64,000 nt of DNA from UBA583 sp964429995 (GCA_964429995.1 CAYSDY010000001.1:186001-250000); one strand, 5' to 3'. Positions 43,200 through 53,342 are shown, counted from the first letter of the stretch. Notes: generated from the letters alone by a model not told the origin. Translations and numbers: made by a program.

Positions 43200-45864
43200 A
43201 AAAAAATATTTGGGGAGTTGTTTTTTAATATGTTTTTTGTTTTTAGTTGTTTTGTGTTTTAATGTTAATGGTGCACAGGATGATACTGTTAAAGAATTTA
43301 AAGAAAATCCTTCTTTAGAAAATTTTGAAAAACTGACAAACCCTACATATGAAGATTTTTCACAGATGAATGAGGGTGAACAAGAAAAATTTCTTTTTGA
43401 ATCTGATAATGTTAAAAAAAACATGGAAATAGCAAAAAAATATCTTGAAAAATTGGATGGGTTTAGTGAAAATCAAATAAAGATTGCAAAGGATTATTTT
43501 TCATCTTCAAAAAATGTTTTTAGCAGTGCTTCAAATAAGGATATTTTCTCAAAATTTTTAACAAATGGGCTAAATATTGCCTTTAAGGGTTTTTTGGGAG
43601 ATTCTTCAAAAATTTTCTTAGATTCTTTGGGAATTCTTAGTGATGAATCTGCAAGCATAAATCTTGATGATTTTAAAAATTCTAAAGAATATGGTTTTCA
43701 AGTTTCAAATGGAAAGATAGAAATTGTTGCATTAAATCATAAAAAACATGATTCAAAGCAAGTGCCTTTTACATTTTCTGGAGAGCTAAGAATAGATGAC
43801 AACGGCAACATTAATATCAACTCTGGAACTCTTAATGGAATTAATATTGAAAACGCAAATATAAAAGCATATAAGGATGGACTTATTGATATTAAATCTG
43901 GAACTTTTAACGGTTATGAAATAAGAGATGCTGAGACTGTAAATATAGTTAAACAAGATGATGGAACAGTTAAAATATATGCTTCTGTGTCTTCTTTCCA
44001 AGGTTTAGATTTTGCTGAGAAGACTGGAATTGTTTTTGTAGAATCAAAAAAATTTTTAGCCATCCTTGATAAAGGAGCAACTATAACTGGCATAAACAAA
44101 GATATTAACTTTGGTATTACAGGTGATATTAATATGGATTATGATGTTTTACTGGAAAAGTCCTTGATTATAAAAGCAGGCTATAAAACAATTATAAACG
44201 GCAATTTGATTAATGCAGTAAAAAGAGATACAGATTTATCATTGACTGCAACCTTAAAAACTCCTGATGAATACGGATGGATAAAAAATAAGGATCATAA
44301 TTTGGTTTTTTATATTAAGAATGGGCTATCTGATGAAAACAATGTTGCTTTTTCAATGAATGGAAATGATTTCTCTTATACATTTGATGCAGTCAAAAAA
44401 GAGATTAAGAGTTCTGACTCTGATGAAAATATTAAAGAAACAAAAACTATTCCAGAAATAAGCTTTAAGGATAGTACAAAAAATTATTATAAGAAAGGAG
44501 ATAATGGAGATGAAATAAGAGCATTGCAAGTATTTTTAGGATATCAGAAAACTGATGGTATTTATGATGATTCTTTTACTAATTTTATTAAAAAATGGCA
44601 ATCTGAAAATGGAGTTTCTGCTGATGGAATCTTTGGAAAACTTTCTTATGAAGCACTTAAACATTCAAACACAAACAATAACTATAATTTTGATGCAAAA
44701 ATTATTTTTTCCCCACAAAATGGAAAATCTTATACATCAGCAGATAGCGGAAATGATGTAAAAGAACTTCAAAAATTCTTTGGACTTGAACAAACAGGTG
44801 TTTATGATAATGTACTTATTAATAGTATTAAAAAATGGCAATCTGAAAATAAACTTACTTCTGATGGTTTTTTTGGAAAACAATCATTTGCAAAACTTCA
44901 GCAAATAATTTCAAATACAAATAATAAAAAAGATTCAAAAGAACCTATAGAAATTTATAATATTGATGGTGCTGTATTGTATGAACCTTATGCAAACGGC
45001 AAGAACACTTTAAGCAAAATCTCAAGTTTTTCTGATGCATTAATTACAATAGGGGAAAAAACATATATCATAAAATCTGGAAAGCTTGCAAAAATAAATG
45101 ACGATGATCCTTTATATGGTGATATTGTTGATATACAAATAGATCTTGTCGATTACAATAATAAAATTTTAGATTCTGCTGTACTTGAAAAAAACAGTAA
45201 TAATAATAACATTGTTATCAAAGAGACTGGAACTGGTTCTTTTGTAACAGACTATGTTAATCTTATAGATTTGTCAAAAATAAAAATAAAGAGCGAAACT
45301 GTTCTAAAAACAGCAAAAGAACTCTCAAAAACCATGATAGATGGAGGAGAAAATGCACTAGAATTTGTTATTGCTACTTCAAATAATCAAAAAGTAGATC
45401 CAAGGATTGTTTTGGCAATAATTGCTGCTGAATCTGGTGGAAAACATAAAGCTGTATCTTACACTGGTTGTGCTGGTCTATTCCAATTTTGTTATAGCAC
45501 AGCATATGGAGGAGGATTTAATGAATTTTTTGATCAAAATACTGCGATTAAATGCAAAGATCGTAAATATGAAAACTGCAAATCTGATTCAAGGTTTAAC
45601 CCTGAAGCATCTATTCAGGCAGGAACAAAATATATATCACAAATCTCTGATTATTGCTCAAATAATATAAATTGTATGGCAATGTATTATAACGGAGGAA
45701 TAGGAATTGCAAAAGAATGCAGAGGTAAAACTGGAAATGCACTTAATAGTTGCATAGATTCTGCAACACAAAAATACTATAGCAATCCATCAAGAAAAGC
45801 AAAGGAAATTAAAAGCCATATGGCAAAAGTTAAAAGTTTTTATGATTCAATAAGTTTAATTTAA
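43192..45864 (+). CDS. Secreted peptidoglycan-binding protein with lytic transglycosylase (SLT) domain
   Basis: The 890-residue product has a signal peptide (LGSCFLICFLFLVVLCFNVN), a helical N-terminal domain, a beta-repeat domain (about 195-345), two PG_binding_1 domains (about 432-485 and 516-568; each with DGIYDD or TGVYDN, KKWQSEN and DG.FGK), a beta domain, and a C-terminal lysozyme-like SLT domain (about 734-880). Glu747 in IIAAESGG is the expected catalytic acid, followed by GCAGLFQF and MYYNGG. SLT enzymes cut glycan strands of bacterial murein. Most archaea have no murein, so the target is probably another cell. It is coupled to the pseudopilin-like gene upstream and paralogous in its N-terminal two thirds to 47028. 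Confidence 0.88.
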   Translation: MNKKKYLGSCFLICFLFLVVLCFNVNGAQDDTVKEFKENPSLENFEKLTNPTYEDFSQMNEGEQEKFLFESDNVKKNMEIAKKYLEKLDGFSENQIKIAKDYFSSSKNVFSSASNKDIFSKFLTNGLNIAFKGFLGDSSKIFLDSLGILSDESASINLDDFKNSKEYGFQVSNGKIEIVALNHKKHDSKQVPFTFSGELRIDDNGNININSGTLNGINIENANIKAYKDGLIDIKSGTFNGYEIRDAETVNIVKQDDGTVKIYASVSSFQGLDFAEKTGIVFVESKKFLAILDKGATITGINKDINFGITGDINMDYDVLLEKSLIIKAGYKTIINGNLINAVKRDTDLSLTATLKTPDEYGWIKNKDHNLVFYIKNGLSDENNVAFSMNGNDFSYTFDAVKKEIKSSDSDENIKETKTIPEISFKDSTKNYYKKGDNGDEIRALQVFLGYQKTDGIYDDSFTNFIKKWQSENGVSADGIFGKLSYEALKHSNTNNNYNFDAKIIFSPQNGKSYTSADSGNDVKELQKFFGLEQTGVYDNVLINSIKKWQSENKLTSDGFFGKQSFAKLQQIISNTNNKKDSKEPIEIYNIDGAVLYEPYANGKNTLSKISSFSDALITIGEKTYIIKSGKLAKINDDDPLYGDIVDIQIDLVDYNNKILDSAVLEKNSNNNNIVIKETGTGSFVTDYVNLIDLSKIKIKSETVLKTAKELSKTMIDGGENALEFVIATSNNQKVDPRIVLAIIAAESGGKHKAVSYTGCAGLFQFCYSTAYGGGFNEFFDQNTAIKCKDRKYENCKSDSRFNPEASIQAGTKYISQISDYCSNNINCMAMYYNGGIGIAKECRGKTGNALNSCIDSATQKYYSNPSRKAKEIKSHMAKVKSFYDSISLI

Positions 45865-45969
45865 TTTTTTAATGAAAATTTTAAAAAATCTTGTTTTTAT
45901 CAACACTCCAATCTTTATCATTACAAAGTAACCAACAATTATTAAAAACATCTTTTAGAGATTATTTGT

Positions 45970-47031
45970 ATGAATAAATCTCAAATATCTTTATTTATTG
46001 TTTTATCTACGATATTAATACTTTTTGGAGTGCTCATTTTATCAAACCAAAATAAGATTGGTATCAATGATGATATTGATTCAATCAATACAAAACATGC
46101 AAAAACAAATATAAAAACATGTCTTAACGATGTGTCTAAAAATACTATTGATGAACTATTATCTATTGGTGGAATTTTTAAACCGGAAGATTTTGAAAAT
46201 TATATAACAGTGCCAATCTCTTTTTCAACAAGTAAATCATTACCTGTATATTTGTCATATGATAATTTTACAGCAAAATTAGACATTGACATTATTAAAA
46301 AACAATTTGAACTAATGCTAAGAGAAACACTCCCTGTGTGTTTTTGCAAAAATTATGATTGTAGTATTGATGATCTTAATTCTATTGATGATTCAATAAA
46401 TACTAGTATAAAATTTTTAGATAATAGTATTATTGTTGATGTGAAATATAATAAAATGATATCTGATAATTTACAAAATTTTACAATAAGTGATGCTGTT
46501 ATACAAATTGACTTAGATGTAAATGTTTTTATTAAAGTTATAGATGATATAAAATATCAATCTCTTAATAAAAATTCTATAGATTTATCAAAAATAGATA
46601 AAATTGCAAAAGATAATAATGTTTATATCTCATATGATTTAATATATACAGAAGAAAACCATAGTTATATCTGGTATAAAATATTAAATAAGAACAATCT
46701 TTCTTTTGAATTTCTTCAAAAAATAAATCTTAATGATGTTGAAGAAATAAAAATAATCACACCTTATAAAAGTTTTAAATGTTATAGAGATGAAATGTGT
46801 GATTTAAATATAGTTACAAATTATCATATGAACGGACAAATGTTAGATAATATTTTATTTGAAATAGAAAATAATGATTTTGAAATTTTTGATTCTGATG
46901 AATATGGAAATATACATTTAATTGCAAATTCTGATCAGGTTGGTGTGCATTTTATTAGTGTTAAAGTTTATGATAAAAATAATCCTTCAAATTATGATAA
47001 AGCATTAATAGATATTGAGGTGTTAAAATGA
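45970..47031 (+). CDS. Pseudopilin-like membrane-anchored protein, cassette 2
   Basis: The 353-residue product starts MNKSQISLFIVLSTILILFG, an even closer match to a class III pilin N-terminus (K-S-Q followed by a hydrophobic helix) than its paralogue at 42123, though the usual Glu at +5 is absent. The rest is extracellular with Cys pairs (CFCKNYDC and CYRDEMC). It overlaps the downstream NlpC/P60 gene by four bases (ATGA). The 105-base gap before it contains a sequence slightly like the dispersed repeat. Same role as cassette 1 is inferred. Confidence 0.72.
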   Translation: MNKSQISLFIVLSTILILFGVLILSNQNKIGINDDIDSINTKHAKTNIKTCLNDVSKNTIDELLSIGGIFKPEDFENYITVPISFSTSKSLPVYLSYDNFTAKLDIDIIKKQFELMLRETLPVCFCKNYDCSIDDLNSIDDSINTSIKFLDNSIIVDVKYNKMISDNLQNFTISDAVIQIDLDVNVFIKVIDDIKYQSLNKNSIDLSKIDKIAKDNNVYISYDLIYTEENHSYIWYKILNKNNLSFEFLQKINLNDVEEIKIITPYKSFKCYRDEMCDLNIVTNYHMNGQMLDNILFEIENNDFEIFDSDEYGNIHLIANSDQVGVHFISVKVYDKNNPSNYDKALIDIEVLK

Positions 47032-49559
47032 AAAGAATTTATATTAAAAACTTGTTAATTTTGATTTTAGCTTTTTTTTGTATTTTAGAATTTGCATATT
47101 GCAAAGATGAAACATTAGAAGAATTCAATAAAAATCCAACACTTGATCTTTTTTATAAAATATCTAACCCTAGTTTAGAAGATTTTAATAAACTTAATCC
47201 TGAAATGCAAAAAGATTTTTTTAAAAATGATGAAAACATCGCAAAATATCCTGAATTTGCTAAAGAATATCTTTATAAAATATCTGAATATACTGATGAA
47301 AATACAGAAATTGCAGAAGTCTATTTTAATACTGTAAAAAATATTGATGTTAAAAACCAGAATATATTTACAAATTATTTGACAAAAGGGTTAAATATAA
47401 ACTTTTTAGGTTTTGCTGGGAAATTGCTTGATGGGATTGTTTTTAATGCAAACAAGCTTTTTTCAAGTATTAAAGGACAATCTATTGATTTGAATGGATT
47501 ATCAAAAGCAACAGATTATGCTTTTAAAATTGATAATTCTGAATTTTTAATAATTCCTTTAAATCATAAAAAATCTGATTCAAAAACAGAAACAATAAGT
47601 TTTACAGGTGATATTTCATTTGATGATAACAACATGTTGATGAATAAAGGAACAATCAATGGTATAAATGTGGAACATGCCATTCTTAAATTTTATAAAG
47701 ATGGACTTATTGATATGAAAAGCGGAAGTTTAGATGGATACGAGTTCACAAACGCAGATACTATTAGGATTGCAAAAACAAATGATGGAACACATAAAAT
47801 ATATGCTGTTGCTGAGTGCATAGATGGCAATTGTTTTGAAAAACCTGTTTTTTTTACATTTATGGTTGATCAAAAATGGATAGTTCTTGGAACGTCAGAC
47901 GAGGAGGAAAGAAAAATTGTAAAATTAAATCCAAATTCTGATCTTGCATTTTCAGGAAGAATTAATATGGATTATGATGTTTTATCTGATAATAAGTTAA
48001 TTGCAAAAGCTGGCAATAAACTTATTATAAATGGTAATTTAATAGATGCAGTAAAGAGAAATGAAAATATTATAATAAGTGCGACTTATGCTAATATTGA
48101 TGATTTTGATTGGATAAATAATGATAAATATAATTTATTGTTTTTTTTGAATGAATATGAAGAATCACAGAAAAACTCTCCTTCTTTTACAATAAGTGGT
48201 AATGATTTTTCTTATACTTTTTTAGGATTAGAGGCAAATGATCTTAAACAGGAAAAACCTTTTTTCCCCTCAATTAACCTTAAAATTGATTCAAAAAATA
48301 AAAAATCATTTGCTGTAGGAGATAAGGGAGATGCTGTTTTAGCATTACAAAAATATCTTGGATATAACAAAATTGATGGACTTTATGATAATGCATTTAA
48401 AGCGTTCATAGAAGAATGGCAAAAAACAAATGGATTGGTTGCTGATGGTTTTTTTGGAGAACAATCGTATAAAAAAATGAAAAACGATTATGATAAGATG
48501 TATCCTGATACTAAAATAAACGTTTTAAATACTGATTCTGAAATATCTTTTGCTCCTTTAAACAAGAAAACATATGTTAGAGGAGAAAGTTCAAATAGCA
48601 TTAAGGAATTGCAAAAATGCTTTGGATTAGACCAAACAGGTATATATGATGATCTGCTTATTACAAAAATAACTGAATGGCAAAAAACAAAAGGTATTAC
48701 AAAACCAAATGGTTTGCTTGATCAAAAACTTTTTAATACACTTGTAAATGATATTAATTCTCAAAAATATAAAGAAGAGCAAGAAAGAACTATTACTGTT
48801 TCAAATATAAATGATGGAAAAACTCTTTATCATGCAATGCAAGTTTTAAATTCAAATGTTAACTCGTTTTCCTCTTATAAAGATACAATTATAAGTATTG
48901 GAAATCATAGAATGTTAACAGATAATGGATATATTAAACTTGACAATATGCAATATTTTTCTTCATTAGCACAGGTTCAGTTAAAAAGTGTTGATGAAGA
49001 TAAAAATACAATCAATAGCCTTTATGTAAAAAAAGATAACGCGTATATATTTACATATTCTGAAAATTCTGTTGCAAAATTAAACATTATTCCATTATAT
49101 AACCTAGAACAATATACTTATAAAACAGGAAAAGGGAAGTTGATAACTATTGATCCATTAAAAAGTCACAACACAAAAGAAGTCGCTGATCTTTTTAATG
49201 AACTTTATAAGCACATAGGAAAACCATATTTGAATGGTGCTAGTGGACCTAATCGTTTTGATTGCAGTGGTCTTGTTTGTTGGGCATTTAGCAAGTCTAA
49301 TGTTAAAAACATAGAAAAAACTTCTGCACAGGATCTTGCAAAACAATCAAAAAAAATATCAAAAAATGAATTAAGAGCAGGAGATCTTATCTTTTTTAAA
49401 GGAACATATGCAACCCAGAGAACAATAACCCATGTTGCAATATATGCTGGAGATGGAAAAATGCTTCATGCATCTGGTAAGGAAGTTAATATTGCTGAAT
49501 TTGAATCTAATTCATACTGGCAAAAACATGTTCATTCTTATGGAAGAATTATTGAATAG
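47028..49559 (+). CDS. Secreted peptidoglycan-binding protein with NlpC/P60 domain
   Basis: The 843-residue product has a signal peptide (NLLILILAFFCILEFAYC), the same helical and beta-repeat N-terminal domains as the protein at 43192, two PG_binding_1 domains (about 428-482 and 518-570) and a C-terminal NlpC/P60 cysteine peptidase (about 720-843). Catalytic residues are Cys746 (FDCSGLVCWAF) and His802 (HVAIYAG), with His814 a likely third member. Such enzymes cut stem peptides of bacterial murein. So the two cassettes share a targeting body but carry different cutting heads, one for glycan, one for peptide. Confidence 0.88.
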   Translation: MKRIYIKNLLILILAFFCILEFAYCKDETLEEFNKNPTLDLFYKISNPSLEDFNKLNPEMQKDFFKNDENIAKYPEFAKEYLYKISEYTDENTEIAEVYFNTVKNIDVKNQNIFTNYLTKGLNINFLGFAGKLLDGIVFNANKLFSSIKGQSIDLNGLSKATDYAFKIDNSEFLIIPLNHKKSDSKTETISFTGDISFDDNNMLMNKGTINGINVEHAILKFYKDGLIDMKSGSLDGYEFTNADTIRIAKTNDGTHKIYAVAECIDGNCFEKPVFFTFMVDQKWIVLGTSDEEERKIVKLNPNSDLAFSGRINMDYDVLSDNKLIAKAGNKLIINGNLIDAVKRNENIIISATYANIDDFDWINNDKYNLLFFLNEYEESQKNSPSFTISGNDFSYTFLGLEANDLKQEKPFFPSINLKIDSKNKKSFAVGDKGDAVLALQKYLGYNKIDGLYDNAFKAFIEEWQKTNGLVADGFFGEQSYKKMKNDYDKMYPDTKINVLNTDSEISFAPLNKKTYVRGESSNSIKELQKCFGLDQTGIYDDLLITKITEWQKTKGITKPNGLLDQKLFNTLVNDINSQKYKEEQERTITVSNINDGKTLYHAMQVLNSNVNSFSSYKDTIISIGNHRMLTDNGYIKLDNMQYFSSLAQVQLKSVDEDKNTINSLYVKKDNAYIFTYSENSVAKLNIIPLYNLEQYTYKTGKGKLITIDPLKSHNTKEVADLFNELYKHIGKPYLNGASGPNRFDCSGLVCWAFSKSNVKNIEKTSAQDLAKQSKKISKNELRAGDLIFFKGTYATQRTITHVAIYAGDGKMLHASGKEVNIAEFESNSYWQKHVHSYGRIIE

Positions 49560-49567
49560 ATTTTAAT

Positions 49568-49680
49568 AGAGGGTTATGAAAAACCCCTAGATTTAGAATT
49601 GAACTTGTTCAATTCGGACTTATAAGGGTTTTTCGCTAACACTCTTCTGAAAATTTTTGGGTTTTTAAAAATTATCAATA
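49568..49680 (-). repeat. Dispersed structured intergenic repeat, copy E
   Basis: This 113-bp copy begins nine bases after the NlpC/P60 stop codon and is in the opposite orientation to copy D on the other side of the cassette locus. It is close to identical to copy G (59754) and contains the perfect hairpin GAATTGAAC-TT-GTTCAATTC. In the left stem one G-C pair of copy G is a T-A pair here, a paired change. Confidence 0.7.
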
Positions 49681-49741
49681 TTTTTTTAAAAAATCCTAAT
49701 ATTTTCGCAAGTAATATAAATGCTGTTTTTTTATATTTATT

Positions 49742-51196
49742 ATGAGTGATTTAAAACAGGAACTTGCTATAAAAAACAAAAAAGAAGATGACATTTCTGC
49801 ATGGTACACAGAAGTTATTCAAAAGGCGGATCTGATTGAATATACAAAAGTTTCAGGATGTATGGTCTTTAAACCAAATTCTTATCAGATATGGGAAAAA
49901 ATACAAATGTTTTTTGATGAAAAAATAAAAAAATCTGGTGTTAAAAACGCATATTTTCCACTTTTAATACCTGAATCTCTTCTGAATAGAGAATCTGAAC
50001 ATGTAGAAGGTTTTACACCAGAAGTTGCATGGGTTACAATGGCAGGAAATACGATACTTCCTGAAAGATTAGCAGTAAGACCTACTTCAGAAACAATTAT
50101 GTATGATTCTTATTCTAAATGGATAAATTCTTATAGGGATTTGCCATTAAGATTGAATCAATGGTGTAATGTTATAAGATGGGAATTTAAACATCCAACT
50201 CCTTTTATGAGAAATAGAGAATTTTTATGGCAGGAAGGACATACAGTGTTTGCAACAAAAAAAGAAGCTGAAGATGAGGTGATTGAAATACTTAATTATT
50301 ATAAGCAAGTTTATCAAGATTTGCTTGCAATTCCTGTAACACAAGGTAAAAAATCAATAGGTGAAAAATTTGCAGGTGCAGATTATACAACAACTATTGA
50401 GTGTATATCGCCTGATGGAAGATCAATACAGGCAGCAACTTCACATCATCTTGGGCAAAATTTTGCAAAAGCATTTAATATTTCTTTTTTAAACAAAGAA
50501 CAGAAAAGAGAATTAGGATATCAAAACAGTTGGGGACTTTCAACAAGAAGTATAGCTGGAATGATTCTTGTGCATTCTGATAATAAAGGATTGGTTTTAC
50601 CACCAAGAGTTGCTGTAAATAAAATTGTGATAATTCCTCTTATATTTAAGGGAAAAGAACAAAATGTGCTTGATAAAGCTTGTGAACTAAAGAATATACT
50701 CTCATCTTTTAATCCAATAATTGATGATAATACAAAGGAAAGTCCTGGTTTTAAATTTAATAAATGGGAAATACAAGGAATTCCATTAAGAATAGAAATT
50801 GGTCCAAAAGATATAGAAAACAATTCTGTTTTAGTTAAAATAAGAGATATTGATGAAAAAAAAACATTATTAATTAACGAAAGTATCAATGAAAAATTAA
50901 ATGAAATATTAGATGAAATGCATAAAAGATTATTTAATAATGCTCTTATGATGATGGAAAATAATACGGTTAATGTTAATAATTTTGATGATTTTAAAAA
51001 AATGATAGATAGTGGTAAAAGATGTCTTGTTCCTTGGTATGAATCAATAGAAAGCGAGGATAAAATAAAAGAACTTACTGGTGCTAAAAGCTCATGCATA
51101 CCTTTTGAGTATAATAATGAGCCTATTAAAGGCAAAAAGTGTTTCTTTTCAGGAAAGCCTGCAACATGTTATGCGTATTTTTCAAAAAGTTATTGA
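49742..51196 (+). CDS. proS: Prolyl-tRNA synthetase, archaeal/eukaryotic type
   Basis: This class II enzyme charges tRNA-Pro. The 484-residue product opens with ISAWYTEVIQKADLIEYTKV, has motif 2 (NVIRWEFKHPTPFMRNREFL), an anticodon-binding domain and the short C-terminal zinc-like domain of archaeal/eukaryotic ProRS (Cys at CLVP, SSCIP, KKCFF and ATCYA) ending in the typical Tyr (YFSKSY). An AATATAAAT stretch about 28 bp upstream is a likely TATA box. The stop codon is the TGA of the left end of a truncated dispersed repeat (copy H). Confidence 0.95.
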   Translation: MSDLKQELAIKNKKEDDISAWYTEVIQKADLIEYTKVSGCMVFKPNSYQIWEKIQMFFDEKIKKSGVKNAYFPLLIPESLLNRESEHVEGFTPEVAWVTMAGNTILPERLAVRPTSETIMYDSYSKWINSYRDLPLRLNQWCNVIRWEFKHPTPFMRNREFLWQEGHTVFATKKEAEDEVIEILNYYKQVYQDLLAIPVTQGKKSIGEKFAGADYTTTIECISPDGRSIQAATSHHLGQNFAKAFNISFLNKEQKRELGYQNSWGLSTRSIAGMILVHSDNKGLVLPPRVAVNKIVIIPLIFKGKEQNVLDKACELKNILSSFNPIIDDNTKESPGFKFNKWEIQGIPLRIEIGPKDIENNSVLVKIRDIDEKKTLLINESINEKLNEILDEMHKRLFNNALMMMENNTVNVNNFDDFKKMIDSGKRCLVPWYESIESEDKIKELTGAKSSCIPFEYNNEPIKGKKCFFSGKPATCYAYFSKSY

Positions 51197-51237
51197 GAAT
51201 TTTTAATTTTTTAAAATTCTGTAAGAAGTATTAAGTG
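51191..51237 (+). repeat. Dispersed intergenic repeat, truncated copy H
   Basis: TATTGAGAATTTT followed by AAAATTCT and AAGAAGTATTAAGTG matches the left stem and core of copies D, E and G. The proS stop codon is within it, and the stem could act in ending the transcript. Confidence 0.45.
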
Positions 51238-51291
51238 AAAGTTTCTTATTTATATTTAGATATTTTATCTTACTTAACTTAAAAATAAGAT

Positions 51292-52584
51292 TTAAAATTC
51301 AAATTCTTCACCAATATTTGGAGCATAAACATTTATGTTTAGATTCTGTGATTCAACCCAATACTTAACTGCCTCAATAGCACCTATATCACCATGTTGT
51401 AATATAAGATGTTTGGGCTTTAATTTTAATATGAGTTTATGTATGCTATCTTGATCATAATGTGCTGAAAAATCAAATTTTCTTACATGTGCTCTTACAC
51501 GTGTTTTTATATGATCTTTATAAAACATATGATCTTCAAAAATTGTTCTTCCATTACTTCCTTGAGCCTGATAGCCTGTAAGAATTATAAAGTTCTCGTC
51601 TTTGTGTATAAAATGTTCACAATAAGTTACAACAGGACCTCCTTGTACCATTCCTGAAGTGCTAAGTATAACAACTCCTTTTTTTTTAGCAACTGCTAAT
51701 CTTTCTTTAGGATTTTTGATTTTTATTACACGTTTATACATTCTTTCAAGAACATCAAGATTATCTATATACCTATCGTTGGACTCCATTACAAGATCAG
51801 TTATTTTTCTTGCCATACCATCAAGATATATTGGAATTGCTGGATCTAATTTATCTAAAATCATCATAACCTCTTGACTTCTTCCAACACTAAAAACAGG
51901 AATAAGTGCCGAACCTCCACCTTTTATACAAGTATTTATAGATTTTATAATGCCTTCTTCACTTTCCTGTCTATCTGGGTGAACCCTATCTCCATAGGTT
52001 GTTTCTGTTATTAGTATGTCTACGTTATTTGTAAGAGTATCTATAACTGATGGAATCATAAGTTTTGTGTCTTCTGTATTAATATCACCAGTATACAGCA
52101 AAGTTTTACCTTCAACTTGCATAAGTATACTTGCACTGCCAGGAATATGTCCAGCATTGATAAATTGAAACTTTATCTTTCCATTCCTGCTTTGATATTC
52201 TTTATCATAATCAACAAATCTTAAATCTTCTGTTATCTTTCCTATGTCTCTTTCAACATATGCTGGATGAACATGTTTCAACTTTTCTAAATGATATGAA
52301 TCTTCTAACAACAAATTTGTTATTTTCCATGTAAGATGTGTTGTATATATTGGACATTTAAGATCTTTGTGCTCAAGCATTGGCAATGCTCCACTATGAT
52401 CTAAATGTGCGTGAGATAAAAAAACACCATCTATCGCAAATATTTTGTCTAAGTACCGTGGATATTCTATTCCATGCTGTATAAATTTTATTCCAGCATC
52501 CATTAAATAACGTTCTTTATCTGTGATAAGTTCAATGCAACTTTTTCCAACTTCTTTTGCTGCTCCATGAAATATTAGCTTCAT
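51292..52584 (-). CDS. Metallo-beta-lactamase/beta-CASP RNA-processing nuclease
   Basis: The 430-residue product has the metallo-beta-lactamase motifs (HAHLDHSGALP, GHIPGSASILM, YTGDINTED) and the beta-CASP part (TETTYGDR, PVFSVGRSQEVMMIL, STSGMVQGGP and the final HGD and SAH-type histidines). Archaeal proteins of this kind cut or trim RNA like CPSF73 or RNase J. It has no N-terminal KH domains, so it is a shorter aCPSF-like or RNase-J-like form; exact specificity cannot be told. Confidence 0.9.
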   Translation of the reverse strand: MKLIFHGAAKEVGKSCIELITDKERYLMDAGIKFIQHGIEYPRYLDKIFAIDGVFLSHAHLDHSGALPMLEHKDLKCPIYTTHLTWKITNLLLEDSYHLEKLKHVHPAYVERDIGKITEDLRFVDYDKEYQSRNGKIKFQFINAGHIPGSASILMQVEGKTLLYTGDINTEDTKLMIPSVIDTLTNNVDILITETTYGDRVHPDRQESEEGIIKSINTCIKGGGSALIPVFSVGRSQEVMMILDKLDPAIPIYLDGMARKITDLVMESNDRYIDNLDVLERMYKRVIKIKNPKERLAVAKKKGVVILSTSGMVQGGPVVTYCEHFIHKDENFIILTGYQAQGSNGRTIFEDHMFYKDHIKTRVRAHVRKFDFSAHYDQDSIHKLILKLKPKHLILQHGDIGAIEAVKYWVESQNLNINVYAPNIGEEFEF

Positions 52585-52736
52585 ATATTGAAAAACATTT
52601 CTTTTATTTATATTAATTTGTAATTATTTAAACTAAGGAAATTAAATTAAATAAAAAATAATCTATTTATAAACTTAAGAAAATCTTTAAATTCTTTTTT
52701 GTTTCTTGCCAAAAAGCCTGTAAAAAACTATCTATT

Positions 52737-53342
52737 TTATACATTATCTTCAGGTGGACATATGGTTATGTTGTTTTTAATGCAAAAATTATAGAATTGA
52801 TCATATTCTTTTTTGGGAACTTTAAGATCTAATATGCATTTTTGATTATATGTTTGTTTTATAACCTTAATATCATGTTTTAAAATAAAATATTCAACAT
52901 TATTTTTTATTTCATATCCAAATATTATGCTAATTGTTGAATATATTATGTATTCTATTATTTCTGTGTTTTTTAATGCACAAATGGCTGATTCTCTAAA
53001 CGCTTTGTTAAGACCTGATGGTCCTAATTTAATACCACCAAAATATCTTGCAGTTATTATAATTATATTAACAAGTCCTTTGGCTTTTATTTCTGATAAA
53101 ATTGGTTTTCCTGCACTACCTGATGGTTCTTGATCATCACTAAATCCGTATTCTTTTGTTTTGTCATGTAAAATAAATGCATATGGAAAATGATCTGCTT
53201 TAATATTATTTTTTTTAACATAATCAATACTGTTTCTTATTTGCTTTTTTTCTGTAACATGAAAAGCATAAGATATAAATTTACTTTTTTTTTCAGAATA
53301 TAGCCCTATTGAAGCTTTTGATATTGAATGATAACTAAACAT
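52737..53342 (-). CDS. IMPACT/YigZ family protein
   Basis: The product (201 residues from the ATG at 53342) has the family signatures FSDDQEPSGSAGKPIL and ITARYFGGIKLGPSGLNKAF. YigZ/IMPACT proteins are linked to translation control, but the bacterial and archaeal role is unclear. An ATG four codons upstream is possible; 53342 is preferred because a TTTAAATA box lies about 25 bp before it. It diverges from radB with a very short shared promoter region. Confidence 0.88.
   Translation of the reverse strand: MFSYHSISKASIGLYSEKKSKFISYAFHVTEKKQIRNSIDYVKKNNIKADHFPYAFILHDKTKEYGFSDDQEPSGSAGKPILSEIKAKGLVNIIIITARYFGGIKLGPSGLNKAFRESAICALKNTEIIEYIIYSTISIIFGYEIKNNVEYFILKHDIKVIKQTYNQKCILDLKVPKKEYDQFYNFCIKNNITICPPEDNV

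Noticed and set aside
50521..51135. 204-codon open frame antisense to proS
   Set aside because: It lies wholly within the well-supported proS gene and its translation is Ser/Leu/Ile-rich, typical of an antisense shadow in AT-rich DNA.
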